Source: a bacterium (GTDB lineage Bacteria > Eisenbacteria > RBG-16-71-46 > CAIMUX01). Taken from it: DNA of 39,771 bases. The stretch is taken from contig JAUIHP010000034.1 of assembly GCA_030431975.1 (NCBI GenBank), positions 1 to 39,771 of the forward strand, given 5' to 3'. A program made the translations under genes and the position numbers. Each line of letters starts with the position of its first letter. Position 1 is the stretch's first letter. Below are positions 26,895 through 34,747 of the stretch, piece by piece. Under the pieces are notes generated by a model. It made no database searches, had not been told where the DNA came from, and saw nothing but the letters and a program-made list of their open reading frames with translations.

Positions 26895-27974
26895 ATGCGC
26901 AAGTTTACGCCACTCATTGCTTTCGCCGTCGCCGGGGTGATCGCCGTCGGAACCATCTCGGTGGACGTCGCTACGGCTCAGGACACCGACATTCAGAAGA
27001 AGCTGGAGATGAAGGAGAAGGAGCTGGAAGAGCTCCGCGCCCGCCTCGCCACCATGGAGAAGTCCATGGACAGCTCGAGCAGCAACCCGGGTTTCATCAA
27101 TCCGGAACTCCTGCCTCCGTCGGCCAAACCGGGTGAGTGTTACGCCCGCGTCTTCGTCCCGCCGACCTACAAGACCGAAGAAGTGACCGTGATGCAGAAG
27201 GAAGCCGGTGAGAAGCTCGAAGTCATCCCCGCCAAGTACGAGTGGGTCACCGAGCAGGTTTTGGTTCGCGAGGCCGAGGAGCGTCTCGAGATCGTTCCCG
27301 CGACCTACGAGTGGGTCGAAGAGCGGGTTCTCGTCAAGGACGAGCAGAAGATCATCGAGGACGTTGCGCCGGTCTACGAAACAGTGACCGAGAAGGTCCT
27401 GGTTCGCGCCGCCCACACCGTTTGGAAGAAGGGTAGCGGGCCGGTCGAGCGCGTCGATGACGCCACCGGTGAGATCATGTGCCTCGTCGAGGTTCCGGAC
27501 GAGTACAAGACCGTGACCAAGCGCGTTCTCAAGAGCCCGGCCACGACTCGCGAGAAGACGATCCCGGCCGAGTACAAGACGGTCCGGAAGCAGGTCGTGA
27601 AATCTCCGGCCACGACGAAGAAGGTTTCCATCCCGGCCAAGTACGACACGGTCAAGGTCCGGAAGATGGTCACGCCTCCGTCGACCCGCAAGATCGAGAT
27701 CCCGGCGACCTACGACAAGGTCACCAAGCGGATCCAGGTCACCGACGGCAAGATGGACTGGCGTCCGATCCTCTGTGAGACCAACCTCGGCCACGCCACG
27801 GTCTATGAGATCCAGCGCTCCCTGAAGGCCAAGGGCTTCAATCCGGGTGACGTCGACGGAGTCATTGGATCCCAGACGCTGAACGCCGTCCGCTCCTTCC
27901 AGCGCGCCAACAACCTCGCGGTCGGCGCCCTGACCATGGAGACGATTCGCGCCCTCGGCGTCAAGGTTGGTTGA
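26895..27974 (+). CDS. periplasmic repeat protein with C-terminal peptidoglycan-binding domain
   Basis: The 359-residue protein has a signal peptide (about 1-29), a short coiled coil ('IQKKLEMKEKELEELRARL'), then seven or eight degenerate repeats of 20-25 residues (about 85-285) built on 'xVPAxYxxVTxxVLVK' units, for example 'EVIPAKYEWVTEQVLV', 'TIPAEYKTVRKQVVKS' and 'EIPATYDKVTKRIQV'. The C-terminus (about 300-359) is a PG_binding_1 domain: 'YEIQRSLKAKGFNPGDVDGV' and 'AVRSFQRANNL'. I recognise the repeats from envelope proteins of other Gram-negatives. The likely job is a beta-rich rod anchored to the cell wall. AGGAGG lies 10 nt before ATG. A DUF4332 gene follows after 201 bp. Confidence 0.88.
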   Translation: MRKFTPLIAFAVAGVIAVGTISVDVATAQDTDIQKKLEMKEKELEELRARLATMEKSMDSSSSNPGFINPELLPPSAKPGECYARVFVPPTYKTEEVTVMQKEAGEKLEVIPAKYEWVTEQVLVREAEERLEIVPATYEWVEERVLVKDEQKIIEDVAPVYETVTEKVLVRAAHTVWKKGSGPVERVDDATGEIMCLVEVPDEYKTVTKRVLKSPATTREKTIPAEYKTVRKQVVKSPATTKKVSIPAKYDTVKVRKMVTPPSTRKIEIPATYDKVTKRIQVTDGKMDWRPILCETNLGHATVYEIQRSLKAKGFNPGDVDGVIGSQTLNAVRSFQRANNLAVGALTMETIRALGVKVG

Positions 27975-28001
27975 TCGACCGGCCAATGGACTGAGAGAAT
28001 C

Positions 28002-28023
28002 GCCGCCGGAAGCCTCCGGCGGC
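28002..28023 (+). terminator. GC-rich hairpin after the peptidoglycan-binding gene
   Basis: A perfect 9-bp stem (GCCGCCGGA / TCCGGCGGC) with the loop AGCC begins 28 bp after the stop codon. No T-run follows, so it may be a weak terminator, a 3'-end stabiliser or an attenuator before the DUF4332 gene. Confidence 0.5.
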
Positions 28024-28175
28024 GCTCGGATGCAAGAAGCAGGAACAGAGTCAGCGTCTGGTAGTAGCTACCGCGTAGATACGGCGAGACGCAAACGGAA
28101 GCAGCGAGGTTCGCGCCGATTCCACGGCGACCCGAGCTTCCGGCCGACCCAGGAAGTCGAAAGGAACGACACACC

Positions 28176-28583
28176 ATGGCCTACAAGATCACTGAAATCG
28201 AAGGTATCGGTCCCGCCTACGGCGAGAAGCTGAGCGCAGCCGGTATCACGACCACCGAGAAGCTCCTCGAGCTCTGCTGCGACAAGTCGGGTCGGAAGAA
28301 GACCGCCGACACCACCGGACTCAGCGAAGGCCAGCTGCTGAAGTGGGCCAACATGGCCGACATGATGCGCATCAACGGCGTCGGCCCACAGTTCGCCGAG
28401 CTGCTTGAGGCTTCCGGCGTCGACACGGTCAAGGAGCTGCGGACTCGCAACGCAGAGAACCTCGCAACCAAGATGGAAGAGATGAACGCCGAGAAGAACC
28501 TGACCAATGCAGTTCCGGCGGCCAGTGTGATCAGCGGTTGGATCGACCAGGCGAAGACCATGGATCCGACCATCACGCACTAG
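28176..28583 (+). CDS. DUF4332 helix-hairpin-helix protein
   Basis: The 135-residue protein opens with 'ITEIEGIGPAYGEKLSAAGI' and repeats the helix-hairpin-helix signature in 'RINGVGPQFAELLEASGV', the hallmark of DUF4332. HhH motifs of this type usually contact DNA non-specifically, but stand-alone DUF4332 proteins have no settled function. A Cys pair ('LLELCCDKSG') is present. AAAGGA precedes the ATG. It follows the peptidoglycan-binding gene on the same strand and ends 60 bp before a strong terminator. Confidence 0.9.
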   Translation: MAYKITEIEGIGPAYGEKLSAAGITTTEKLLELCCDKSGRKKTADTTGLSEGQLLKWANMADMMRINGVGPQFAELLEASGVDTVKELRTRNAENLATKMEEMNAEKNLTNAVPAASVISGWIDQAKTMDPTITH

Positions 28584-28642
28584 TTCAGTTCGGTTTGGTA
28601 GCGACTCGGGTCCACAAGCCGACCGGGCCTGAAGAGCTGAAG

Positions 28643-28686
28643 ACCCCTCGAACGTTCCGCCCGACGTTCGAGGGGTTTCTTTCTTC
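28643..28686 (+). terminator. intrinsic terminator after the DUF4332 gene
   Basis: A perfect 13-bp stem (28643-28655 with 28664-28676, arms ACCCCTCGAACGT / ACGTTCGAGGGGT) and an 8-nt loop are followed by a T-rich tail (TTTCTTTCTT). This is the clearest rho-independent terminator of the window. It ends the plus-strand transcript just before the accessory region. Confidence 0.92.
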
Positions 28687-28890
28687 CCTCTACAGAGCCT
28701 TTCGCAGAATGAGCGGACAACCACGAAGGAAGAAAGCAGGACTTCCGTGTTCTCCTTTTTCTGAGCTACTGATACGTTGTAAGTTCCCACTTGCTATGGA
28801 CGGGCATCCCGATTTGCGAGCGCGCGAGGGATTTGGAGGCCCTGGAAGTCAGGACTTCTAAGACGTCGGGAAGGAACTCGCGCTTCAGCT

Positions 28891-31617
28891 CTAGTTGGAC
28901 CCGTCGACTACGAGGACAGATTCCGCTCGAAAGCCTCGCACCGACCAAGATAAATGGAAGGTGACCCGCGATCCGATTGAGATAGCCTCCCTTATTTCCT
29001 CGTGAACCCTGAAGTAGCAATCTAAAGACTCATCCCCCAACTCCGGATGGACTATACCCTCGTGAGTACCGAATAGCCGAACGACCTGACCACCCAAGCG
29101 ATGTCGACTACGGTTCCCGTCCCTGAGGATGCCTTTTCGCCGGTTCATTTCGCGGTTTGTATATCCGCGAGACTGCGCCGCCCTACCCGCCCGCCTCATG
29201 GCCGCCTTTGCCCGAGAGACATCTCCCTCCTGGATACAGATGTCGACCCAACGCATCTGAGTCTCCACGTCCTCCCGATTCCACTCTTCGGCAGAATCCC
29301 TGAACTCGTCGAACCGACTCTCAGTGCGACCCATGTGCACGAGGGCCACATCAGCCGCCAAGTACGTGAATGGGGCGCGATTCCCAGCGTCCTTCAATTG
29401 AGCCGCCATCTCGACGGCACGAGTCCATTCCCGATTCGTAACGGCCAAACCGAGACTCGTTTCAAGCACCTCGTTCCTTCTCGCCGGGTCAGTCGTCTCC
29501 GCTAGGAGCTCGTCAATCAGTTCGCGCGCCTTCTCGATCGAACCTAATTGGGTCAAGACCTGAACCCTAGCCTCCTTCGACTCCAGAAGGTTGCTCTTCC
29601 CGACTCGTATCGCCGCTTCTTCCAGCAATCGCAGGGATCGTGAGAGTCCAAGAAAAGCCTCCGACCGCAAGGCCAGCATGCTACTCTCGCGTTCTTCATC
29701 GATCCCACTCGAAATCGCTTCGTGCCTTTTTCGGAGGTACCTAGCTTCTGCTACGTAGCCGTACTCCTCCTGCGGACGCTGGCGCCTGACCTGATCGAAA
29801 AAGGAAATCGCGTCCGATTCGTGACTTCGCGCCAAGACCTCAGCATCCCGCTCGCCGCCTCTAATGAACTTCTTCCACGCGTCGATTGCCCTCGATTCGT
29901 GGGCCAATCCAAGAACATGAGCTGATGCAGTGTTGCCGGTGTCCAGTTCGTAGGCTTCGGCCGCCCTTGTGATCGCGCGATCGAGCTTTCCTACACTCCG
30001 CAACAACAGCGCTAGCTGATGCAGCAACGTTATGCGAATAATCGGGATCGCGCTTCGATGCTCAAGTGCGATTGACAGGAGATCGATGAGTTCCCTCCGA
30101 CTCCGACTGGCATCCCACGCTGTCGCCAACCACTGCGCAAGACGCCCCTTCCGTGATAACAAGGCCGTGACAACCCCACCCTCGGTCACCGAGGCCAAGT
30201 TGGCGGTCTCAATCAGTGATCGCAAATCTGTAAGTCGATGATCAATATCCGGCACCGCCGTCTCGAGCACAGCCTCGGCAATCAACCGATGGCGCGGTGC
30301 CACTAGGATCTCACCCTCTACCTGCGCGCGACTATTCGTCGACTCCACGATTATGTCCGCACTTAGCGCACCCAGGACGCGTGGGACGTCGGACATATTC
30401 AGATTGCCAACAGCCTTTATAAGCCAGTACTGCGTTAACTGCAGCCCGAAGACACCCACCGAACAGACGAGCCGATATGCTCTCTGTACGCCAACGTCCG
30501 CTTCGTACCTCTTATACTCCTCAATCACGATCTGCTTGAATTTCCGATTCTTTCGATCAGTCGCCTCGTAAACTGCTGGCAACAACAATCCCACGGCCTG
30601 CAGCCTCTCCGTCAACTCCTCCTCGGTGTGCTGCAACGAGAACCCTGCGACCTTAAGGATCCGCGCGAGCAAGCGCCACTCCCCTGCGCCCAACGTCTCT
30701 GGGATCCTCACTACGTCATCGCTACGTACACGCAGTGTTGTTGCGAGCTCTTCGACAAGCTCGTCGCGCCCTCCAACAACAACGACCAGATCACCTCTTC
30801 TCTCCTCCGACCCCAGTGCCAGCTGGTCGAGCAGCCTTGCGTCCAGGTCCACGGCGTCGATCACCACGACGGCTTTTCTTTGAACTAAGATCGAAATCTC
30901 GCCAACGATTCTCCCGGCTCGGTACCACTCCTTCTCTGAGCGACCGAGTGACCGAGCCAAAACGACGCAGGGCGCGACCTCGTCTCTCGATATCTGCTCG
31001 GCGAGCTGGCAAAGCAGAGTCGTCGTACCCGCCCCACCTCTGCCAGCTACCAGGACGAAGTTCGTCCTACTCCGACTGTCCGTGAGCGCTTCCGTGAACG
31101 CCGGCCAAACTGCGTCATCCATGAGCTTCCTGCGTAGTGCCCGCCCGTCCCGAATATCTGCAATCGTCGCGGGCGCACCGAGTAGGAAGTCATCCCGTCC
31201 AGAAGCGGTCGCCACCACAGACTCAAGCTTCGGAAACATCTCAAGCATCCCATCCGTTAGGGATGCGACGTTTGGTAGCTGATAGACGACGTCACCGCGG
31301 CGCCAGTGCTCACCATCGATAGCCGGCACTTCCGAGACGGTAGGTTCCTCTTGGATCAAGTCATCCATCGTGGCACGGACGGTACCCACACCAATCGCGT
31401 TGAGCTCAGCCTCTCGTTCCGGGCTGTCTTGATCTGTTACAAAGTAACAGCTGATTGTCTCCTCTGGCGCGACACGGTCGCGAAGGGAGAGTATTTGATT
31501 TATCTCAACACCCTCACACTTCCACAGGATAAGGCTAGCTGGCCGCATCGTTCTTTGGACGAGATCGACTGCCATCGTAAGTAAAGCGTATCGACGATCG
31601 ATCTCATCCCTCGTCAT
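28891..31617 (-). CDS. STAND-like P-loop ATPase with helical repeats and C-terminal cold-shock-like domain
   Basis: Numbering is from ATG 31617 (908 residues). Residues 1-95 form an alpha/beta segment ('PASLILWKCEGVEINQIL', 'ISCYFVTDQDSPEREAEL', 'VGTVRATMDDLI') that could be the end of a SIR2-like/Rossmann effector domain. A linker 'FLLGAPATIADIRDGRAL' precedes the NTPase: Walker A 'GRGGAGTTT' (192-200, Thr in place of the usual Lys), Walker B 'AVVVIDAVD' (D254) and an arginine-bearing strand 'VVVVGGRDE' (R284). About 470-800 is alpha-helical with TPR-like units. The last 65 residues ('GTHEGIVHP', 'YFRVHEEI', 'GSRVTFHL') look like a cold-shock/OB fold. This order is typical of STAND-type anti-phage or signalling proteins. 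The IS element begins 15 bp upstream, no ribosome site is seen, and a TTG at 31632 is also possible, so the N-terminus may be cut off. Confidence 0.75.
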   Translation of the reverse strand: MTRDEIDRRYALLTMAVDLVQRTMRPASLILWKCEGVEINQILSLRDRVAPEETISCYFVTDQDSPEREAELNAIGVGTVRATMDDLIQEEPTVSEVPAIDGEHWRRGDVVYQLPNVASLTDGMLEMFPKLESVVATASGRDDFLLGAPATIADIRDGRALRRKLMDDAVWPAFTEALTDSRSRTNFVLVAGRGGAGTTTLLCQLAEQISRDEVAPCVVLARSLGRSEKEWYRAGRIVGEISILVQRKAVVVIDAVDLDARLLDQLALGSEERRGDLVVVVGGRDELVEELATTLRVRSDDVVRIPETLGAGEWRLLARILKVAGFSLQHTEEELTERLQAVGLLLPAVYEATDRKNRKFKQIVIEEYKRYEADVGVQRAYRLVCSVGVFGLQLTQYWLIKAVGNLNMSDVPRVLGALSADIIVESTNSRAQVEGEILVAPRHRLIAEAVLETAVPDIDHRLTDLRSLIETANLASVTEGGVVTALLSRKGRLAQWLATAWDASRSRRELIDLLSIALEHRSAIPIIRITLLHQLALLLRSVGKLDRAITRAAEAYELDTGNTASAHVLGLAHESRAIDAWKKFIRGGERDAEVLARSHESDAISFFDQVRRQRPQEEYGYVAEARYLRKRHEAISSGIDEERESSMLALRSEAFLGLSRSLRLLEEAAIRVGKSNLLESKEARVQVLTQLGSIEKARELIDELLAETTDPARRNEVLETSLGLAVTNREWTRAVEMAAQLKDAGNRAPFTYLAADVALVHMGRTESRFDEFRDSAEEWNREDVETQMRWVDICIQEGDVSRAKAAMRRAGRAAQSRGYTNREMNRRKGILRDGNRSRHRLGGQVVRLFGTHEGIVHPELGDESLDCYFRVHEEIREAISIGSRVTFHLSWSVRGFRAESVLVVDGSN

Positions 31618-31632
31618 TGGGAAGTCAGTCAA

Positions 31633-31645
31633 CCCTGATTCGACA
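31633..31645 (+). repeat. left terminal inverted repeat of the IS
   Basis: CCCTGATTCGACA matches the inward-read right end at 11 of 13 positions. It sets the left boundary of the element. Confidence 0.75.
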
Positions 31646-31685
31646 AAAGAAAGTGGCCTGAAGAGAAGTTAGGGGGTTGCAGAAG

Positions 31686-31743
31686 GGCCTTTCGTCGTGG
31701 TTTTTGGAGTTACCACACAACCAAGAACCAAAAACGAAAGGCC
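31686..31743 (+). promoter_or_regulatory. hairpin masking the transposase ribosome site
   Basis: GGCCTTTC (31686-31693) pairs with GAAAGGCC (31736-31743), and inside it GTTTTTGG (31700-31707) pairs with CCAAAAAC (31728-31735). Only a 6-nt bulge on the left arm interrupts the 16-bp stem. The right arm contains the GAAAGG that would serve GTG 31751. Such structures in IS elements are known to block translation of read-through transcripts coming from outside the element. Confidence 0.65.
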
Positions 31744-31750
31744 ACATTCT

Positions 31751-33130
31751 GTGAGGCGAAGGAAACGCGATTTGACCTTCCGGGTCAATGGGGCTCTGCG
31801 AATCGAACAAGGGGCGGCTGGGCTCACTTCGTACGCTGGCCTTGAGGTCTTTCGACGGTATCTGCGGTCTTCAGGGTTCCACGAGGCGCTACGACGGCAC
31901 ACCTCGGGCCACTCGTTCGGCGGGGACTTCTCCTTTGTCTCTATGGTTCTTCTTCTCGTCGGGCTGATCGTGGTCGGTGGCCGACGTCTTCATCATCTTC
32001 GATTCCTCGACGGTGACCCAATGATCCATCGCTTTGCAGGACTGACTCACTTGCCGACGGACCGAACCTTGAGCCGGTGGTTGCAGCGCTTCCGTGGCCG
32101 GACCATCCGTCCTCTTCAAGAACTCAACGGTGAGCTTGTCGCTCGAATGGTCGAGCGGAGTCAGTTGCGAACGATCACCGTTGATGTCGATGGCACCGTC
32201 GTCTCGACAGGACTCCAGGTCGAGCGCGCCCGGCGCGGGTACAACCCGCATCATCGAAAAGTGCCGAGCTACTATCCGGTCACGGCATACCTTGCCGAGA
32301 CCGGTCACGTTCTACGGGTCCAGAACCGAAGCGGCAACGTCCACGACGGGAAAGCTTCTATCCCGTTCCTTCGAGATGTTCTCGACCAGGTCGATACGAC
32401 CATGGGATCGCAGACCACGGTGCGCATGCGAATGGATGGTGCCTTCTTCCAGGCTCCGATCCTTCGTCTCCTGGAGAGGCGGGGCGTCGACTTCGCGATC
32501 AAAGTGCCGTTCTGGCCGTGGCTCAACCTGCAAAAGCTCATCCGGGATCAGGAAGAGTGGAATCGGGTGGCCGACGATGTCGATGGCTTCGAGACGAGCC
32601 TGTTCCTAGAGAACTGGAACATGGATATCCGAGTCCGCATCTTCCGCCGCCGGACCTCGATCCCAACAAGGCGCAACTATCAGCTCGATCTCTTCGACCC
32701 GGACAACGGAACCTATGAGTACTCCGCGATGGTGACCAACCTCACCTGGAGTCTCGATCGGATCTGGGCGTTCATGTGCGGTCGCGGTGCCCACGAGAAA
32801 GCCATCGGAGAAATGAAACACGAGATGGCCTTCGCTTCCGCACCCACAGCCCGATACGGAGCCAACAGTGCATGGCAACAGATCGTGGTCCTGACTCACA
32901 CCCTTCTGACCAGCTTCCAGATCGAGTCGGGCGCTCCACGACGGTCGCGGACGAGGAAGAGAACCGCAATCTATCGGCTGAAACGGGCCGCGACGCTTCG
33001 CTTCGAGCTGTTCGCACGAGCCGGTTCCATCGTTAGACCCAACGGCGTCGCTGTCCTCAGGATCGGCAGCAATGAAACCGTTCTGAAGACCTTCAAAGAC
33101 GCGCTTCGGTGGGCCACATCGGCGGCTTAG
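31751..33130 (+). CDS. IS1380-family DDE transposase
   Basis: The 459-residue product (477 if GTG 31697 is used) shows the IS1380 pattern: 'ITVDVDGTVVSTG' (first Asp), 'RRGYNPHHRKVPSYYPVTAY', 'VRMRMDGAFFQ' (second Asp) and 'GRGAHEKAIGEMKHEMAF' (catalytic Glu). The enzyme cuts and rejoins the IS ends. GTG 31751 has GAAAGG 9 nt upstream, whereas GTG 31697 has no ribosome site and lies inside the hairpin. The frame is intact, with no stop or shift, so the element may still be active. Confidence 0.9.
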   Translation: MRRRKRDLTFRVNGALRIEQGAAGLTSYAGLEVFRRYLRSSGFHEALRRHTSGHSFGGDFSFVSMVLLLVGLIVVGGRRLHHLRFLDGDPMIHRFAGLTHLPTDRTLSRWLQRFRGRTIRPLQELNGELVARMVERSQLRTITVDVDGTVVSTGLQVERARRGYNPHHRKVPSYYPVTAYLAETGHVLRVQNRSGNVHDGKASIPFLRDVLDQVDTTMGSQTTVRMRMDGAFFQAPILRLLERRGVDFAIKVPFWPWLNLQKLIRDQEEWNRVADDVDGFETSLFLENWNMDIRVRIFRRRTSIPTRRNYQLDLFDPDNGTYEYSAMVTNLTWSLDRIWAFMCGRGAHEKAIGEMKHEMAFASAPTARYGANSAWQQIVVLTHTLLTSFQIESGAPRRSRTRKRTAIYRLKRAATLRFELFARAGSIVRPNGVAVLRIGSNETVLKTFKDALRWATSAA

Positions 33131-33132
33131 AA

Positions 33133-33145
33133 TGACGAATCAAGG
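33133..33145 (-). repeat. right terminal inverted repeat of the IS
   Basis: Read on the minus strand it is CCTTGATTCGTCA, matching the left end at 11 of 13 positions. It begins 2 bp after the transposase stop and is followed at once by CTAG, which contains the stop codon of the neighbouring gene. Confidence 0.75.
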
Positions 33146-34747
33146 CTAGTAGTACGGCCACACCTTCTCCACCAGCTGCTTCGCCAAACTCGCCGTGCGG
33201 GTCACGCTTCCCAGCTCCTCGGAAGGGAAGGAGTGGATCTTCCCCTGATCCATCATCCGGCCCTCCAACGACTCCAGGTACGCAGCCGCTGTTGCTGAAA
33301 AGACACGAAGGAACAGATTGTTAACCTGCGAGGCCCGAAGACACTTGAGTGCGGTGCCGGCCAGGAGCGACGGCTCCAGCCCTTGCCGGAAGTGATCCTG
33401 CCAACCTTCGGGATACAGTCGGAAGAGATGCAGGGAGCCCGTCATCCCGAGGAGGCGAAGCCACTCCACGTAGTTTCCCAGCAGGTACCAACACACTCGC
33501 CCGTTCGCTAGATCCCGAACCCGGGCCTCGTCGTCGCCCAGTTCATTCCAGAACTGCGACATTGGCTGTGGATTGCGCTCTTCCAGAGCGATCGTCACGG
33601 TTCGCACTTCGGGTTCGGGAGACCGTTCCCGGCCGAGCCAGCGCATGACGTCTTCGCGAGGGAAGCGAGCGAGAACCGGCTCCCGTCTCGACGCCTTGTT
33701 CCCGTCTCCGCGGACGATCGTCCAGAGTCCGGTCCCTGCCGCCGGGTGATCCGACACGACCGCGACCGACGGGGCCCCTTCGACGAAGCGGAGGATCGAA
33801 ATGGGAATCAACGGTGCCACGATCGGCCGCAAGTTCTCGACGATCGATCCGGCCAGGCTCCAAGTCTCTGTGACCAGGCCGAGCTCGGAGGAGTGAGTGG
33901 ACCCGAAGATATCCGGGTCGGCGGGAAGAATCCCGAAGGGTTTCACTTTCTCCATCAGTTCTGTCATCGTCGATTGGATCCGGTCGTCCGGAAAGAAGGG
34001 TAGTTCGAGTGCTGAGCGAGCCCACTCCCGAGTTCGGCGCGAGACCGCAATCTCGATCTCCGTTCCGATCTCCGGGAACTTCTCCCAGCATTCGTCCGAC
34101 TCGAGGTCCCATTCCCCGTGTCCGTGTTCGGCCGCGACGGTCCGGGCGATGGACGCAAAGTCGTCGAACTCTCCTGCTCGAAACGCCTGCTCGAAACCAG
34201 TAAGCACGACCGCCAGCCGATCGTTGCCGCGCAGGGACTCTGTCAGTTCGATCGCCGCTCCTATGGGGCTGGCCAGGACCTCGTCCACGAGATAGGACGA
34301 GAACGTCAATACGGCCACGTTCCAGCCGATGAGATGCTGAACGTACGTGCCTTTCCAATAGGGGTCGATGCTCGACGCCAGCCACTCGTAGTAGCGTCGG
34401 TACTCTGGACCCAGTCCCTCGACCTCGGCCTCCGTCTCCGAAGCCGGCAGGGTCTTGACGCCGAGGTAGGTTGCACAGGCTTCGTGCGCGAATAGGCTGG
34501 TCTCGACGATGCGATCGACCAACGACTCGACCTTGGCTTGCAAGCCGCCGTCAAGGTCCCCGCTTCGTAGGATGAGGTTGAGAATAGAGAGGAGTTGGCC
34601 GTCCAGGGTGTTGATGAAGATGCGCCCGTGGGAGGACTCGTGATGGACAACCCCCGGGTCTTCGACGAAACGGCCGAGAAGAACGGCGCGGCGAGTGTCA
34701 TGATATCCGCCCATCTCATCCCGGAAGTGTTGGAACCGATCCTTCAT
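33146..34747 (-). CDS. uncharacterised protein with HExxH-like motif
   Basis: I do not recognise this 533-residue family. From ATG 34747 the N-terminal part has 'PGVVHHESSHGRIFINTLDG' (residues 31-50), which contains HESSH (H36-E37-x2-H40), and 'FAHEACATYLG' (H88-E89), an arrangement seen in zinc metallopeptidases (HExxH with a third ligand in a later helix). The rest is mostly helical, soluble and Trp-rich, with no signal peptide. The ATG overlaps the TGA of the upstream gene (ATGA), so the two products are probably made in balance. The stop codon TAG directly adjoins the right IS end, so the natural C-terminus could have been altered. In-frame sequence upstream of 34747 overlaps the neighbour and is not coding. 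Confidence 0.7.
   Translation of the reverse strand: MKDRFQHFRDEMGGYHDTRRAVLLGRFVEDPGVVHHESSHGRIFINTLDGQLLSILNLILRSGDLDGGLQAKVESLVDRIVETSLFAHEACATYLGVKTLPASETEAEVEGLGPEYRRYYEWLASSIDPYWKGTYVQHLIGWNVAVLTFSSYLVDEVLASPIGAAIELTESLRGNDRLAVVLTGFEQAFRAGEFDDFASIARTVAAEHGHGEWDLESDECWEKFPEIGTEIEIAVSRRTREWARSALELPFFPDDRIQSTMTELMEKVKPFGILPADPDIFGSTHSSELGLVTETWSLAGSIVENLRPIVAPLIPISILRFVEGAPSVAVVSDHPAAGTGLWTIVRGDGNKASRREPVLARFPREDVMRWLGRERSPEPEVRTVTIALEERNPQPMSQFWNELGDDEARVRDLANGRVCWYLLGNYVEWLRLLGMTGSLHLFRLYPEGWQDHFRQGLEPSLLAGTALKCLRASQVNNLFLRVFSATAAAYLESLEGRMMDQGKIHSFPSEELGSVTRTASLAKQLVEKVWPYY

Larger units (their letters stand above)
31633..33145 (+). mobile_element. IS1380-family insertion sequence
   Basis: A 1513-bp element carries one transposase gene and ends in imperfect inverted repeats that start CCCTGATTCG (left) and CCTTGATTCG (right, read inward). 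IS1380-family members are about 1.5-1.7 kb, begin with CC and usually make 4-5-bp target duplications. Flanking bases differ (TCAA left, CTAG right), so no duplication is visible; one flank has probably been rearranged. The left end lies 15 bp from the start of the STAND gene and the right end touches the stop codon of the next minus-strand gene. Confidence 0.82.

Noticed and set aside
26682-27986. Long minus-strand open frame opposite the peptidoglycan-binding repeat gene
   Set aside because: Its repetitive Leu/Asp/Arg-rich content mirrors the repeats of the plus-strand gene; the plus strand has a signal peptide, ribosome site and a known C-terminal domain.
28845-28858. Short palindrome GAAGTC-AG-GACTTC downstream of the STAND gene
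   Set aside because: Six-base arms of this kind occur by chance often; no second copy or att-like partner was seen at the other side of the accessory region.
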